A DNA stretch of 54,343 nucleotides from Chloroflexota bacterium (lineage in GTDB: Bacteria > Chloroflexota > Anaerolineae > 4572-78 > J111): contig BOKF01000056.1 in assembly GCA_016860845.1 (NCBI GenBank), positions 1-54,343 on the forward strand, in the 5' to 3' direction. The notes beneath the pieces are model-generated. The model saw nothing but the letters and a program-made list of their open reading frames with translations. It ran no database searches and had not been told where the DNA came from. The position numbers were made by a program, and so were the translations under genes. This document shows positions 7,851 to 18,747 of the stretch, one piece after another (positions within the stretch are counted from its first letter, which is position 1; each line of letters starts with the position of its first letter).

Positions 7851-8093
7851 ATGACAATCCTTGAACAAATCCAACAACAATTGGAACACCTGCCGCCTGA
7901 AAAGCAAAGCGAGGTGCTCGACTTTGCCGCGTTTTTACGCCAGCAGTTGGCCGATACGCCACCATCCGGAGAGCGTTCGCTCCGCCGTCATCCTGCCTTT
8001 GGCTCATGGCACGAGCACAATATTGATGCGCTGAGCTATCAGGAGAGCCTGCGCGCTGAATGGGAAGGTGTTCGCGTGTCGTATCAAGTCTAA
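7851..8093 (+). CDS. DUF2281-type antitoxin-like protein
   Basis: An 80-residue protein. The start 'ILEQIQQQLEHLPPEKQ' followed by 'EVLDFAAFLRQQL' is the DUF2281 pattern, found in antitoxin-like genes that often precede a PIN-type toxin. A strong AAGGAGAT site 5 bases upstream fixes the start at 7851. No PIN or other toxin gene follows; the next 130 bases are noncoding. Function is inferred from family only. Confidence 0.78.
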   Translation: MTILEQIQQQLEHLPPEKQSEVLDFAAFLRQQLADTPPSGERSLRRHPAFGSWHEHNIDALSYQESLRAEWEGVRVSYQV

Positions 8094-8223
8094 CCATTGG
8101 TGGAAAGAGCGGCTGGGCTGTGAGCGGTGGAGTGTGGGTGGTATTATCGGGTTGCCCGCGATTTCAAAGTTGGCCCGCTGACTCCGCAGCCACTTTGTAT
8201 TTTCTAGAGATGAAGTTGATGAT

Positions 8224-9357
8224 ATGAATTCTTGGCTAGAACTTCTAATCGGTGCAATTCTCGGAGTGATCGCCACTAGGCTTCTGGATAAACCAATTGA
8301 GCGTCATCAACGGGCGTTCAACTATTGGCTGCGAGGTATGATTGCTAAGTTTCGCAAGATCAACGTTATTTCGGTTGCACAAGACGAATTCCGAATCGGC
8401 AAATGGCATGTCGGTTGGATCATTATTGAGGGTTCCAGTTCTGCTCCCTACATACCAAATAACATCTTTTGTCGAGTTGATCCCCGGCCACTTGTATTAC
8501 CTCCTGATCGACAACAGAAGAAGGACAGCATCGAGGAAGTACAAGCACAACTGGAAAAAGCCAATCAGCGTCGCGAGTTTCATAACGGTGCAACAGTTGC
8601 TTTGGCAGGAGTGGAACGAGGGCAAATTGGATATACTGAAGAACCTTTCTTAGTACTTCGGCTTCATCCCTCTGACTATTACACATTTTTAGCGACTGCC
8701 ATGAGCCTCGATGAAGTCATCCTCACTGACCAAGGAAAGACAACCACAGTTCGGGATAAGTATTTGCGCAATTTGAATTACAGATACCCTATTCCAGAGT
8801 TCGCGAGTGCCATCTCTATCAACTTGTCTCTCATTACAAGTGATGGTTTCATAGTTGTTAGCAAGAGAGCAACAGAAGGCATCGGAGGGTATCAAGGTTA
8901 CTTGGTACCACCGATAAACGAGTGTGTCAATCCCATTTCGGATCGAAGTGCAGATGGTACCGTATCTCTCTTAACCACAGCGCAAAGAGGAGCAAGTCAA
9001 GAACTTAACATTGAAATAACAGAGGACGAATTAGTATTTTTTACTTTAGGGGTAGATACTCATCAGTATTTTTATGAAGTGACTGGTCTCATCCGTTCAA
9101 AGTCATTTTCGCGCGATGATATTCTTGCCCGCCGATCTCTTGGGAGTAAAGAACGCTGGGAGTCAGAACAACTATATTTCCTTCGGCACGATGTTGAGGA
9201 AGTTGCCGAATTTATGAGAAATATTTCAAAAACGGACAAGTGGACGCCGGGGGGCTTCGTATGTTTGACTCAGACTCTGATGGTTGAATTCGGCACGAAA
9301 GCGACTGAGCAAGCGTTGAAGAAATATCCACCAGTGAGAAGCCAGTATAAGCTATAA
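8224..9357 (+). CDS. Membrane-anchored protein with a degenerate Nudix-like domain
   Basis: A 377-residue protein I cannot name with certainty. Residues 4-20 form one N-terminal hydrophobic segment ('LELLIGAILGVIATRL'). The middle part (about 60-180) is unrecognised. Residues 195-290 look like a Nudix fold: a strand 'INLSLITSDGFIVVSKR', a Nudix-box-like helix 'AQRGASQELNIEI' with Arg255 and Glu260 but Gly and Gln where the consensus has Glu, and a following strand. Hydrolase activity is therefore doubtful. AT content is well above that of the flanks. An attC-like element begins 12 bases after the stop, as in an integron cassette. A role in defence or nucleotide sensing is only a guess. Confidence 0.7.
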   Translation: MNSWLELLIGAILGVIATRLLDKPIERHQRAFNYWLRGMIAKFRKINVISVAQDEFRIGKWHVGWIIIEGSSSAPYIPNNIFCRVDPRPLVLPPDRQQKKDSIEEVQAQLEKANQRREFHNGATVALAGVERGQIGYTEEPFLVLRLHPSDYYTFLATAMSLDEVILTDQGKTTTVRDKYLRNLNYRYPIPEFASAISINLSLITSDGFIVVSKRATEGIGGYQGYLVPPINECVNPISDRSADGTVSLLTTAQRGASQELNIEITEDELVFFTLGVDTHQYFYEVTGLIRSKSFSRDDILARRSLGSKERWESEQLYFLRHDVEEVAEFMRNISKTDKWTPGGFVCLTQTLMVEFGTKATEQALKKYPPVRSQYKL

Positions 9358-9368
9358 GTCACTGTGCG

Positions 9369-9485
9369 GCCCAACAAGTGGCTGTAACCGACCGCCCAAG
9401 CTTCCCGGTTATTCAAGTTGGTTTAGGCACTTTGAGGTAGTTTTTAAGCAAAGGCTCTGCGGCGGCTAAACCGCAGGCGTTGGGC
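9369..9485 (+). other. attC-like recombination site (candidate)
   Basis: A 117-bp element bounded by GCCCAAC (9369-9375) and its exact complement GTTGGGC (9479-9485), matching the attC R''/R' consensus RYYYAAC and GTTRRRY. Inside, GTGGCTGTAACCGACCGCC near the left and GGCGGCTAAACCGCAGGC near the right are imperfectly complementary, as attC arms are. It lies just after the 377-residue gene. No integrase gene is in the window, so it could be a stray cassette or a chance dyad. Confidence 0.5.
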
Positions 9486-9592
9486 GACGCAAAAAAATAC
9501 CAGTAAAGATGAGCTGCGCTGCCCAATAAAAGTTCGGAAAGTTCAAGCGACACGATGAGACTTGTAGAGTACGAATCGAAAGGAAACAAAAA

Positions 9593-10378
9593 ATGACCTC
9601 CAACCTCCTCCAAACTCTCGACCAGGCCCTCCAAACCCACATCCGTCCGGCGACGTTTCCCCTGGCGGTGCGGATGATCGCCGAGGGCGAGGCGCTGCCG
9701 GAACGGGCCAAGCGGCCCAAGGCTGATTTTGGCGAAGAGATGGCCATTTGCCAGGTGTTGGCCATGGTCCGCCACACCGGGCGGGTCATCGCCATGAACG
9801 GCGAGGATTTATCATGCCCGCTGGCCAAGGCGGTCTGGGGCTTTGAGCCGCTGCTGGGCTATTTTCTTAACGGTATGACCTGCGCCGGCATGTACACCGA
9901 AACCCCGGCGGCCGGGGCCGTGACCGAGGCGGGGGTGGACAAGTGGGATTATAAGCAGTGGGCCTACGTGGCCGCCGCGCCGCTGTCGCGCTGCACCTTC
10001 GAGCCGCACGTGATTGTCATTTACGGCAACTCGGCCCAGGTCATGCGGCTGGTCACGGCCCGGCTGTGGAAAACCGGCGGGCGGATCGAGTCCAGCTTTT
10101 CCGGGCGGATTGACTGCGCCGATGCGGTCATCACCACCATGAAAACGGACGAGTGCCAGGTCATCCTGCCCTGCTACGGCGACCGTGTCTTTGCCCAGGC
10201 CGGCGACGGCGAAATGGCCTTTACCATCCCCTTCAGCAAAATCGAGATGGTCTTAGAGGGGTTGGCCGGGACGCACCAGGGCGGGATTCGCTACCCTATC
10301 CCCAAGTTTCTGAGCTACACCGGCGAGTTCCCGGAGCAGTATGTGAAGATGGAGGAGCTGTGGAAGGATGAAGGATGA
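9593..10378 (+). CDS. DUF169 family protein
   Basis: A 261-residue soluble protein of the DUF169 family, whose reaction is unknown. Family traits are the conserved Cys in 'EMAICQVLAMVR' (near residue 45), the phrase 'EDLSCPLAKAVWGF' (near 70), and 'GGRIESSFSGRIDCADAV' (near 165). These spaced cysteines suggest a metal or cofactor site. An AAAGGAAAC site lies 9 bases upstream. The stop overlaps the next reading frame by 4 bases. Confidence 0.85.
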   Translation: MTSNLLQTLDQALQTHIRPATFPLAVRMIAEGEALPERAKRPKADFGEEMAICQVLAMVRHTGRVIAMNGEDLSCPLAKAVWGFEPLLGYFLNGMTCAGMYTETPAAGAVTEAGVDKWDYKQWAYVAAAPLSRCTFEPHVIVIYGNSAQVMRLVTARLWKTGGRIESSFSGRIDCADAVITTMKTDECQVILPCYGDRVFAQAGDGEMAFTIPFSKIEMVLEGLAGTHQGGIRYPIPKFLSYTGEFPEQYVKMEELWKDEG

Positions 10379-10884
10379 AGGATAAAAATTTCTGTCCGGC
10401 AAAGTCCGAGGCTAAAGCCGTCGGACTAAAAGAGCGAAGCCTTCACAGGCTGGTTTGCAGCTCGGAGAGCTTGGCCCTCTCAGCACGGTGGCTTCAGCCC
10501 CGTGCCTCTTTTATCCTTCTCGTTATGTTATTATTAATCTTGGCCGGCTGCCGCCGCGCGGGGCAGAACGATTTAGCCGATATTGGGGTCAATGTGACCA
10601 TTAATCCCAACCCGCCACAGGTCGGCCAGGCGGCAGTGACAGTCACTCTCAGCGAGGCCGGCGGCCAGCCCCTCACCGGGGCGAAGGTGGAGCTGGAAGG
10701 CAACATGACCCACGCCGGCATGGCCCCGACCCTGGCCCAGCCCAGCGAAGTATCGCCGGGCCGCTACGAGGCGCCCCTTGAATTCACTATGGCCGGCGAT
10801 TGGTTCATCCTCGTTCGGGCTACCCTGCCCGACGGCCGCACGCTGGAGCGCCAGGTGAATGTGCCGGGAGTGAAATCACCATAA
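10375..10884 (+). CDS. Small lipoprotein with a YtkA/FixH-like domain
   Basis: Exported lipoprotein; the conserved part is 'LLLILAGC' (a lipobox ending at the Cys near residue 59) followed by a beta-sandwich of the YtkA/FixH type with 'VELEGNMTHAGMAP' and 'AGDWFILVRATLPDG'. Such domains occur near copper and cytochrome oxidase genes, but none is seen here. The ATG at 10375 overlaps the DUF169 stop, yet the first ~45 codons are made of a palindromic repeat (10398-10510). A TTG at 10471, which gives a normal signal peptide, may be the true start. Confidence 0.72.
   Translation: MKDKNFCPAKSEAKAVGLKERSLHRLVCSSESLALSARWLQPRASFILLVMLLLILAGCRRAGQNDLADIGVNVTINPNPPQVGQAAVTVTLSEAGGQPLTGAKVELEGNMTHAGMAPTLAQPSEVSPGRYEAPLEFTMAGDWFILVRATLPDGRTLERQVNVPGVKSP
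10398..10510. repeat. Palindromic repeats overlapping the 5' part of the lipoprotein frame
   Basis: AGTCCGA and TCGGACT (about 10403-10429) form one hairpin around GGCTAAAGCCG. GCACGG and CCGTGC (about 10482-10506) form a second. The repeats explain the odd N-terminal residues of the reading frame above. Confidence 0.6.
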
Positions 10885-10904
10885 CAACCATTCGCGCAAG
10901 GATT

Positions 10905-11005
10905 TGGGACACAGAGATACACGGAGAAGACACAGAGGGACGCAGAGAATTTCTTATATCTTCTCTGTGCATCTCCGCGCTGTCTTTGTGTTCCTCTGTG
11001 TTCCT
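10905..11005. repeat. Large imperfect inverted repeat (ACACAGAG type)
   Basis: The left arm GACACAGAGATACACGGAGA and the right arm ending CTTTGTGTTCCTCTGTGTTCC pair over about 40 bases. This kind of repeat is common between genes in filamentous bacteria. It lies just before the glucosidase gene. Confidence 0.65.
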
Positions 11006-11028
11006 GAATTCTAGCTAGGGGGAATCGC

Positions 11029-13716
<2,688 letters not shown>

Positions 13717-13727
13717 GGTGTGACTGT

Positions 13728-13843
13728 CATTCCGAGTGGAGCGTAGCGGAATACCACAAGGGTACGATGCGAGGAATCCCTCGGCTCTATGCTAAAGAGT
13801 GACATCCTGGGGATTTCTCGCTCCTTCGTCGCTCGAAATGACA
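13728..13843. repeat. Interspersed palindromic repeat (GTCATTCCGAG...CTCGAAATGACA)
   Basis: The ends TGTCATTCCGAGTGGAGCG and CGTCGCTCGAAATGACA pair. It belongs to the same family as 5022-5130 and 6793-6893 and lies between convergent genes. Confidence 0.7.
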
Positions 13844-13880
13844 TGTTTTGAATTTTATTCTGATAATGTCTATAGTTATT

Positions 13881-14915
13881 TCACGCGCTCAAGCGCTGTT
13901 TCTCGGGGTCGTCGGGCCGGGGCACGCGTTTGAGCACGGCCAGGTCACTTTTGGTTAAGTGATTGGACCGGGCTGCGGACGTCTGAGGGACAGCTTTGGC
14001 GGCTGCGGCGGAGCGTCTGGTCTCACTATCCGCTAGTCTTATCTTCGGTTTGGCCACAACCTCCGGACTATCGCTGCCGCTCATCGGCACCTCTAGCTCG
14101 ACCTGGGCGTCGGTTCGCTCATCCTGCTCCAGGCGCAGCCGTTGGACATTCCCCACATCCACTCCATCCACCGAGGCCAGCATTTGATCAAGGATGACGT
14201 TTGAGATTTCGGGGAATTGCTGCCGCAGTTGATTGGCGTACCTGGTCAGCCATTGGCTGTCAATCTGCCGCCCCTGCATGCGTTTGATCGCGTTAATAAT
14301 GGCGTCGGGGATGACCCGCCCGGTCAGGGTGATGGGCTGGCTCGTGTTTACGATAACCCCGACGGAAGGCAGGCTCTTTTCCAATTCATTTTTAACCCCG
14401 GCCAGGAGGGTGTTATAACGCTCCGTACCCGGAGCCAGCGCCAGCACGCCATCCAGGGACGTCGCTCCTGCGGCCAGCGGCTTATTTTTCTCCAAAGCGG
14501 CCACTTGATTCACCAACGCTTCGCGCATTTTCACTTCAACTTGCTTGCGGCGCTCGGCATCACTAATCTGCACCAATTGGGCCAGTTTCGCCCTGTTCCC
14601 GCCCGCTGCCCGCACCAGGTCAAAACTGCACCACAGATCAAGCGTCAAGTCATTGGGCACGCCGTAAGCAAAAATGCCCGGCACGGTTACTTCCATGGGA
14701 TGCTCCCGCACTTCCAGGGTTCGCACAATCTGCTCCAGGCCGGGAACGACAAAGACCATGCCCGGCCCGGTGACGCGGTTAAAGCGTCCGAGCCGGTAAA
14801 CCACCAGACGCCTCTCCTCAGGCACTATCTGCACCATGGCCATGAACAGCTTGATAAAAATCACCAGCAGCACAATGGCGCCAATAATTCCGAGGATGAC
14901 CCAAAAAGTTCCCAT
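13881..14915 (-). CDS. SPFH/Band 7 (stomatin-like) membrane protein
   Basis: A 344-residue protein with one N-terminal membrane segment (residues 5-28) and an SPFH domain (about 30-200) with the typical 'VPEERRLVVYRLGRF' and 'GPGMVFVVPGLEQ'. The last ~70 residues are polar and less conserved. SPFH proteins form membrane-bound oligomers and often scaffold proteases or ATPases. The start is 3 bp after the stop of the AAA ATPase gene, with the AGGAG site inside that gene's end, so the two are translated together and may work together. Confidence 0.88.
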   Translation of the reverse strand: MGTFWVILGIIGAIVLLVIFIKLFMAMVQIVPEERRLVVYRLGRFNRVTGPGMVFVVPGLEQIVRTLEVREHPMEVTVPGIFAYGVPNDLTLDLWCSFDLVRAAGGNRAKLAQLVQISDAERRKQVEVKMREALVNQVAALEKNKPLAAGATSLDGVLALAPGTERYNTLLAGVKNELEKSLPSVGVIVNTSQPITLTGRVIPDAIINAIKRMQGRQIDSQWLTRYANQLRQQFPEISNVILDQMLASVDGVDVGNVQRLRLEQDERTDAQVELEVPMSGSDSPEVVAKPKIRLADSETRRSAAAAKAVPQTSAARSNHLTKSDLAVLKRVPRPDDPEKQRLSA

Positions 14916-14918
14916 GCC

Positions 14919-15941
14919 TTACTCCTGTTCTACATGCTCGCTGAGGTACTGGCTCAACAGCGGGCTAAACAGCTTTTGCCCGTCGGTGGTCAGCACTCCC
15001 CGGCGCACCAGGTGGTCCACCACATCCTGATCCTCGCCGGTGACCGCCTCGCGAGCCACCCGGGCCAATACCTGCTGCTCTTCTTCGTGCAGGCCGCGCA
15101 AAATGCGCTGGCACTCCTGCTGCACGTCCGGCTGCGCCGCCAGGTAAGTGACCGGGTTGACTCCCGCCATCCCCTGGGAAATCCAGGTATCGAAGACGAT
15201 TTTCAGCAGCCGGGCGTGTCCCCCGGCCAATTGGCGAATCTCGGCCAAATCTCGCTCCCGCAGGGGATTACCCTCCCCTTCGTTCAAGTGCCTGAGCATC
15301 TGGTGAGCGTCTTCGGGGCTGTACGGCTCCAGGGCATAGATATGGTGACGAAAGAGGTCATAGAATTTTGACTCTTCTTCCAGATTATGGCTTCGGCCCA
15401 GCACGTGGGGCAGGCGCTTGGTAAACAGCAGGTAACTCAACGCTTCGCGATTGCCTTCGCTGCGCAGGCCGTTCAGCCGTTCCAGCATCGCCAGCGGTCC
15501 GGTTTCCAAAGCTGCATCGAAATCGTCCAGCACAAACATCGCCTGGTGTCCCAGGTCCTGGCACAGCCACTCCAGGCGGGAGCGCAGCAGGTTCAGGATT
15601 CGTTCTTCTTCGGAAATTGGAATAATTTTCGACGCGTCGGGAGGCGGTGAGAGGGTTTCGATCGCCTGGTTGAGCGCCTCCAGCATAATTTTCCACAAGC
15701 TGAGCGGCGTCTCTTCCCAGAAGGTGGTGTCCACAATCGGAAAATGCAGCCGGGTGACATCTTGCTTCAGTTGGGACGCGTGCTCCTCAATCTCGCGCAA
15801 GAAGTTGACGATATTGGATTTGCCGCTCCCGGCCAACCCGACAAAGGCCAGCGATTCGCCGCGCTTGGCAAAGCGGAGAATTAACTCGATCTCATTACGG
15901 CGAAAAGTGTCTTGATAACGGCGAGTAGCATTGGTTGGCAT
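14919..15941 (-). CDS. Orc1/Cdc6-like AAA ATPase
   Basis: A 340-residue P-loop ATPase. Walker A 'GLAGSGKS' is at about residues 36-43, Walker B 'AMFVLDDFD' near 155-163, and the C-terminal 110 residues look like helical lid plus a winged-helix end ('HLVRRGVLTTDGQKLFSPLL'). Its N-terminal 'YQDTFRRNEIELILRF' is close to Orc1-like ATPases of this phylum. It shares this layout with the three ATPases at 30.3-35.6 kb. It forms an operon with the SPFH gene. The role is unknown; membrane-linked regulation is possible. Confidence 0.8.
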   Translation of the reverse strand: MPTNATRRYQDTFRRNEIELILRFAKRGESLAFVGLAGSGKSNIVNFLREIEEHASQLKQDVTRLHFPIVDTTFWEETPLSLWKIMLEALNQAIETLSPPPDASKIIPISEEERILNLLRSRLEWLCQDLGHQAMFVLDDFDAALETGPLAMLERLNGLRSEGNREALSYLLFTKRLPHVLGRSHNLEEESKFYDLFRHHIYALEPYSPEDAHQMLRHLNEGEGNPLRERDLAEIRQLAGGHARLLKIVFDTWISQGMAGVNPVTYLAAQPDVQQECQRILRGLHEEEQQVLARVAREAVTGEDQDVVDHLVRRGVLTTDGQKLFSPLLSQYLSEHVEQE

Positions 15942-16194
15942 GCAACTTTGGCTCCGTTGGGATATTTATCAATAAACAAGCGGATAGGCGAAGGGGAAAA
16001 GTAACTGACTTTAAGGGGTAGGGTTTGTGGTTAACTTATACAATATAAACATCGCGGTGTCAAGCAGGGGTTAAATTCAAAAATGCTTAAGCTCATCGGC
16101 CTAAACAAAACCAAAAATTGTTCGGAACGGTAGGGATGACCCTGGCGATTGTCCGGGCAGGGCATACCGACCGGGTTTTATTGAGTGACTGGAA
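15942..16194. other. Noncoding stretch upstream of the AAA/SPFH operon
   Basis: Apart from the promoter at 16035-16063 and the terminator of the neighbouring gene at its right edge, I see no gene here. The sequence is AT-rich, and open frames in it are short and lack ribosome sites. Confidence 0.6.
16035..16063 (-). promoter_or_regulatory. Sigma-70-type promoter for the AAA ATPase/SPFH operon
   Basis: On the minus strand TTGACA (16063-16058), a 17-base spacer, then TATAAG (16040-16035). The ATPase start lies 94 bases downstream. Confidence 0.6.
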
Positions 16195-16225
16195 ATAAAA
16201 AAGGCGGGAGGATTGCCCCCGCCTC
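16195..16225 (-). terminator. Rho-independent terminator after the TraR/DksA gene
   Basis: On the minus strand a GAGGCGGG/CCCGCCT-type GC stem is followed by TTTTTTATTT. It ends 34 bases after the stop of the TraR/DksA-like gene. Confidence 0.8.
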
Positions 16226-16258
16226 AGATATTTCAACTGGATAAATCCAAAGGCAAGA

Positions 16259-16618
16259 TTATGAAGACGAAGCTCGCGCCAAACGTTCCGTCTCGCGTTT
16301 GCAATCAATACAGAGAGTGGTTTCCGGGAAAATTTCCAATCGCTCCGGATCAATGGGTTTGCCGCATCTTTCGCAAATACCGTAGCCGCGTTCTTGAGCT
16401 TGCTTGATGGCGTGGTCAATGTCTTCCAACTTGCGCTCTAGCGACAGGATGAGCGAATACATTTTGTCTCGCTCGATCAACTCGGAGGCCACCTCGTCAA
16501 CATCCTCAATCTCCACTTCGGCCCGGAGCTCTTGGCGCAGATTCTCCAGTTCAGACAGAGTATGTTCGCGTTCCTGTTTGAGCAACGCTAGTTGTGTTTT
16601 GGTAATCTTTTTACTCAT
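16259..16618 (-). CDS. TraR/DksA family zinc-finger protein
   Basis: A 119-residue protein with a long N-terminal coiled coil (about residues 5-75) and a C-terminal four-Cys zinc finger, 'CERCGKPI' and 'CIDCKRE' (near residues 83-108). DksA-type proteins enter the RNA polymerase secondary channel and act with ppGpp, though the tip Asp pair of true DksA is not evident here. I chose the ATG at 16618, preceded by AAAGGAGC, over an upstream ATG at 16654 that has no ribosome site. It has its own terminator. Confidence 0.9.
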   Translation of the reverse strand: MSKKITKTQLALLKQEREHTLSELENLRQELRAEVEIEDVDEVASELIERDKMYSLILSLERKLEDIDHAIKQAQERGYGICERCGKPIDPERLEIFPETTLCIDCKRETERLARASSS

Positions 16619-16836
16619 CGCTGCCTTGCTCCTTTCCAGATGATGGTGAGTCATCTAAAAATGGTAAAAATCCACGTGGCTTCTAAGGCGGCCCGATCTA
16701 AGACCTCTTGTCCGGTATCGCCTTTGATACCCTGGTTAAAAATTTCATAAATAGAGAAAGCGCCGAATTTGGGGCTGATTTATACCACAATTAACCATAA
16801 ATGCAAATAACATCCGCCCATTTGCGAAGCTTTGAT

Positions 16837-18057
16837 CTAAAACCAGTCACCAGCTTGAATATAGACCGGACTATCGGCGACGGCTTTATCCAGCCAGGAA
16901 CACGTATCTTCATTGCCCTGCAGCCGGCCCAGGCGGCGGGCGTCTTGGGCGGTGAGATAGCCGCACAAAATCTGGGTCATTGTGCCGATGTCGGTTTCGA
17001 CGTGGGGCTTGCGACCGTCGGCGGAGCGAGTTTCGGCCCGGCCGTCAACCAGGCGGAAGAGCAGCGGCTCTTCATTGGTTGGGATCAGCGGGTCGCTGAT
17101 TCGAATCACACGCTCGCCCGACATATGCCGGGCATAAAAGCGTTTGGTCAGGGCCATGGATAAGTTGATGATCCGCGCTACCGGGCCGGGGGTAACATGG
17201 CACAGGTCATAGAAGATATAGCTGCGATGTTGAGCGTCTTCGGCTTTGGGCTGGCGCAGGCTGTGGCGGAGCGGCGTGTCGGGCGGAGCCAGGTACTCGA
17301 TCACATCCGCTTCATTCTGGGCGGCCAGGTAGCCGATCAAGCCGCGATAAGCCTTATCTTCGGCGGCAAAAAATTCTTTGAGCTGCAGCACCCGCTCGCC
17401 GGTTTTGCTAAACTGAATCTCGCAGGCGTAATAGCCCTCAATCGCGCCATCATTTTCAAAGACCATGATATTGGGCCAGCGGGCAACAATTTTATCCCAC
17501 CATTCATTGCTGCGCGTGAACCAGCCGTTATGCCAGGTCAACTGGCCTTTATACATCACCCGCATCATGGTTAAATCCGCGGGGGTGAAGGGTCGAACTT
17601 GATGCCCCTCGGAAAAAACAGTTAAATTGTGAGGATTGATGCGATAGGCGTGCAGGTCACCGATGGGGCCGTAGCCGAACTGGCGATAATATTTATGGGA
17701 GTGCGGAAAAAGGACCGACATAGCCCGGCCTTCGGCGACCATGCGGACAATGGAAAAATCCATCATTTTACCGGCGACGCCTCTGCGTTGAAATTGAGGC
17801 AAAACCGCTACCCCGGTGACGGCCCCCACGCTGATCGGCACGCCGCTCAGCCACATTTGCGCCGGAAAGACGGCTACGCTGCCGATGACTTCACCCTGGT
17901 ACTCGGCCACAATGATGTTCGAGGAGTTGTATCGCGGATTGTCTTGCAGCTCGGCCAGGCACTCCGTTTCACTGCCGCCGTAGCTCGTCGCGCGGACGTA
18001 GGCCACCTTTTCCAATTCATCGGGCAGAATGGGTCTCACCGTGACAGAGTCGAGCAT
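16837..18057 (-). CDS. Eis-like GNAT N-acetyltransferase
   Basis: A 406-residue acetyltransferase of the Eis type. The N-terminal GNAT domain has 'VGAVTGVAVLPQFQRRGVAG' as acetyl-CoA site (residues 75-96), a second GNAT-like domain follows (about 150-285), and the end resembles an SCP2-like lid. Eis relatives acetylate amines such as aminoglycosides or peptides. Unlike mycobacterial Eis, which ends in a Phe carboxylate, this one also ends in Phe ('AGDWF'), consistent with the family's use of the C-terminal carboxylate. Together with the LOG gene 42 bp upstream it probably forms an operon. Confidence 0.87.
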   Translation of the reverse strand: MLDSVTVRPILPDELEKVAYVRATSYGGSETECLAELQDNPRYNSSNIIVAEYQGEVIGSVAVFPAQMWLSGVPISVGAVTGVAVLPQFQRRGVAGKMMDFSIVRMVAEGRAMSVLFPHSHKYYRQFGYGPIGDLHAYRINPHNLTVFSEGHQVRPFTPADLTMMRVMYKGQLTWHNGWFTRSNEWWDKIVARWPNIMVFENDGAIEGYYACEIQFSKTGERVLQLKEFFAAEDKAYRGLIGYLAAQNEADVIEYLAPPDTPLRHSLRQPKAEDAQHRSYIFYDLCHVTPGPVARIINLSMALTKRFYARHMSGERVIRISDPLIPTNEEPLLFRLVDGRAETRSADGRKPHVETDIGTMTQILCGYLTAQDARRLGRLQGNEDTCSWLDKAVADSPVYIQAGDWF

Positions 18058-18099
18058 GGTCGTTTCCTTGCCGGAGCAGAGCGCTCCCTGGGTATTTGC

Positions 18100-18648
18100 T
18101 TACGATAAATAGCCAATCATCTTTTTGACCGCCTCGTCGGCAGTACGAGCCATCGTAATGAGGGCCTGGTGATCAGGGCGAACATAACCACTGTCAGTAA
18201 AGGCAGCCAGCGTCCGCTGCCAGAGGCCGCCGACGGTAATGATGGGACGAGGGGCAATCTCGCCGGTTTGGACAAAGCTCCAAATCAAAGCCAATTCCGA
18301 GAGTGTGCCAATACCGCCGGGCATAACGATGGCTCCATCGCAATGATCCACCAGGTAAAGCAGGCGTTCCCGCAGGGTCTGATGCTTGATTTGCTCTTTG
18401 ACCCACTGGTTAGGGGGCATTGGCCGATACTGTTCAATTTGAGCGCAGGTCACGCCAATGACATGCCCGTCCGCTTCACACGCGCCCTGGCTGGCCCCGG
18501 CCATCACCCCGGAGTAGCTGCCGGTTTGAGTCACAAAACCGGCTTGGGCCAGCAAGCGGCCCAGGGTTCGCGCTGCCTCATAATCAGCGGAGCCGGGTTG
18601 AGGAGAACTGCTGCCAAAAACGCTGATGACTTTATGGTTGCTTGACAT
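18100..18648 (-). CDS. LOG family protein (Rossmann fold, TIGR00725-like)
   Basis: A 182-residue protein with a Rossmann-like fold. The lysine-decarboxylase-like signature reads 'MPGGIGTLSELALIW' (near residue 107) and the N-terminus 'ISVFGSSSPQPGS' fits the family. LOG enzymes release the base from cytokinin nucleotides or hydrolyse nucleoside monophosphates; the substrate here is unknown. The start is set by ATG 18648. A palindromic repeat separates it from the prephenate dehydratase gene downstream of its promoter region. Confidence 0.88.
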   Translation of the reverse strand: MSSNHKVISVFGSSSPQPGSADYEAARTLGRLLAQAGFVTQTGSYSGVMAGASQGACEADGHVIGVTCAQIEQYRPMPPNQWVKEQIKHQTLRERLLYLVDHCDGAIVMPGGIGTLSELALIWSFVQTGEIAPRPIITVGGLWQRTLAAFTDSGYVRPDHQALITMARTADEAVKKMIGYLS

Positions 18649-18667
18649 ACTGTCCTATAAGCACAAT

Positions 18668-18735
18668 TAAGGTGTAATGCGTGATATGTGATGCGTAAAA
18701 AATTATGTTTCACGCATCACGTATCACGTATCATC
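18668..18735. repeat. Palindromic repeat (ATGCGTGATATGTGATGCG type)
   Basis: The left arm GTAATGCGTGATATGTGATG and the right arm ending CATCACGTATCACGTATC are complementary. It lies between the pheA stop and the LOG gene start. A related element sits at 44417-44476. Confidence 0.65.
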
Positions 18736-18747
18736 TTATGATTATGA

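Noticed and set aside
8088..8190. A second attC-like site before the Nudix-like gene
   Set aside because: GTCTAAC is present at the stop of the DUF2281 gene, but no matching GTTAGAC follows; GTTGGCC at about 8175 does not fit.
14217..15371. Open frame of 384 codons on the plus strand across the SPFH and AAA genes
   Set aside because: It is His/Gln-rich and spans two well-supported genes on the other strand, so it is a shadow frame.
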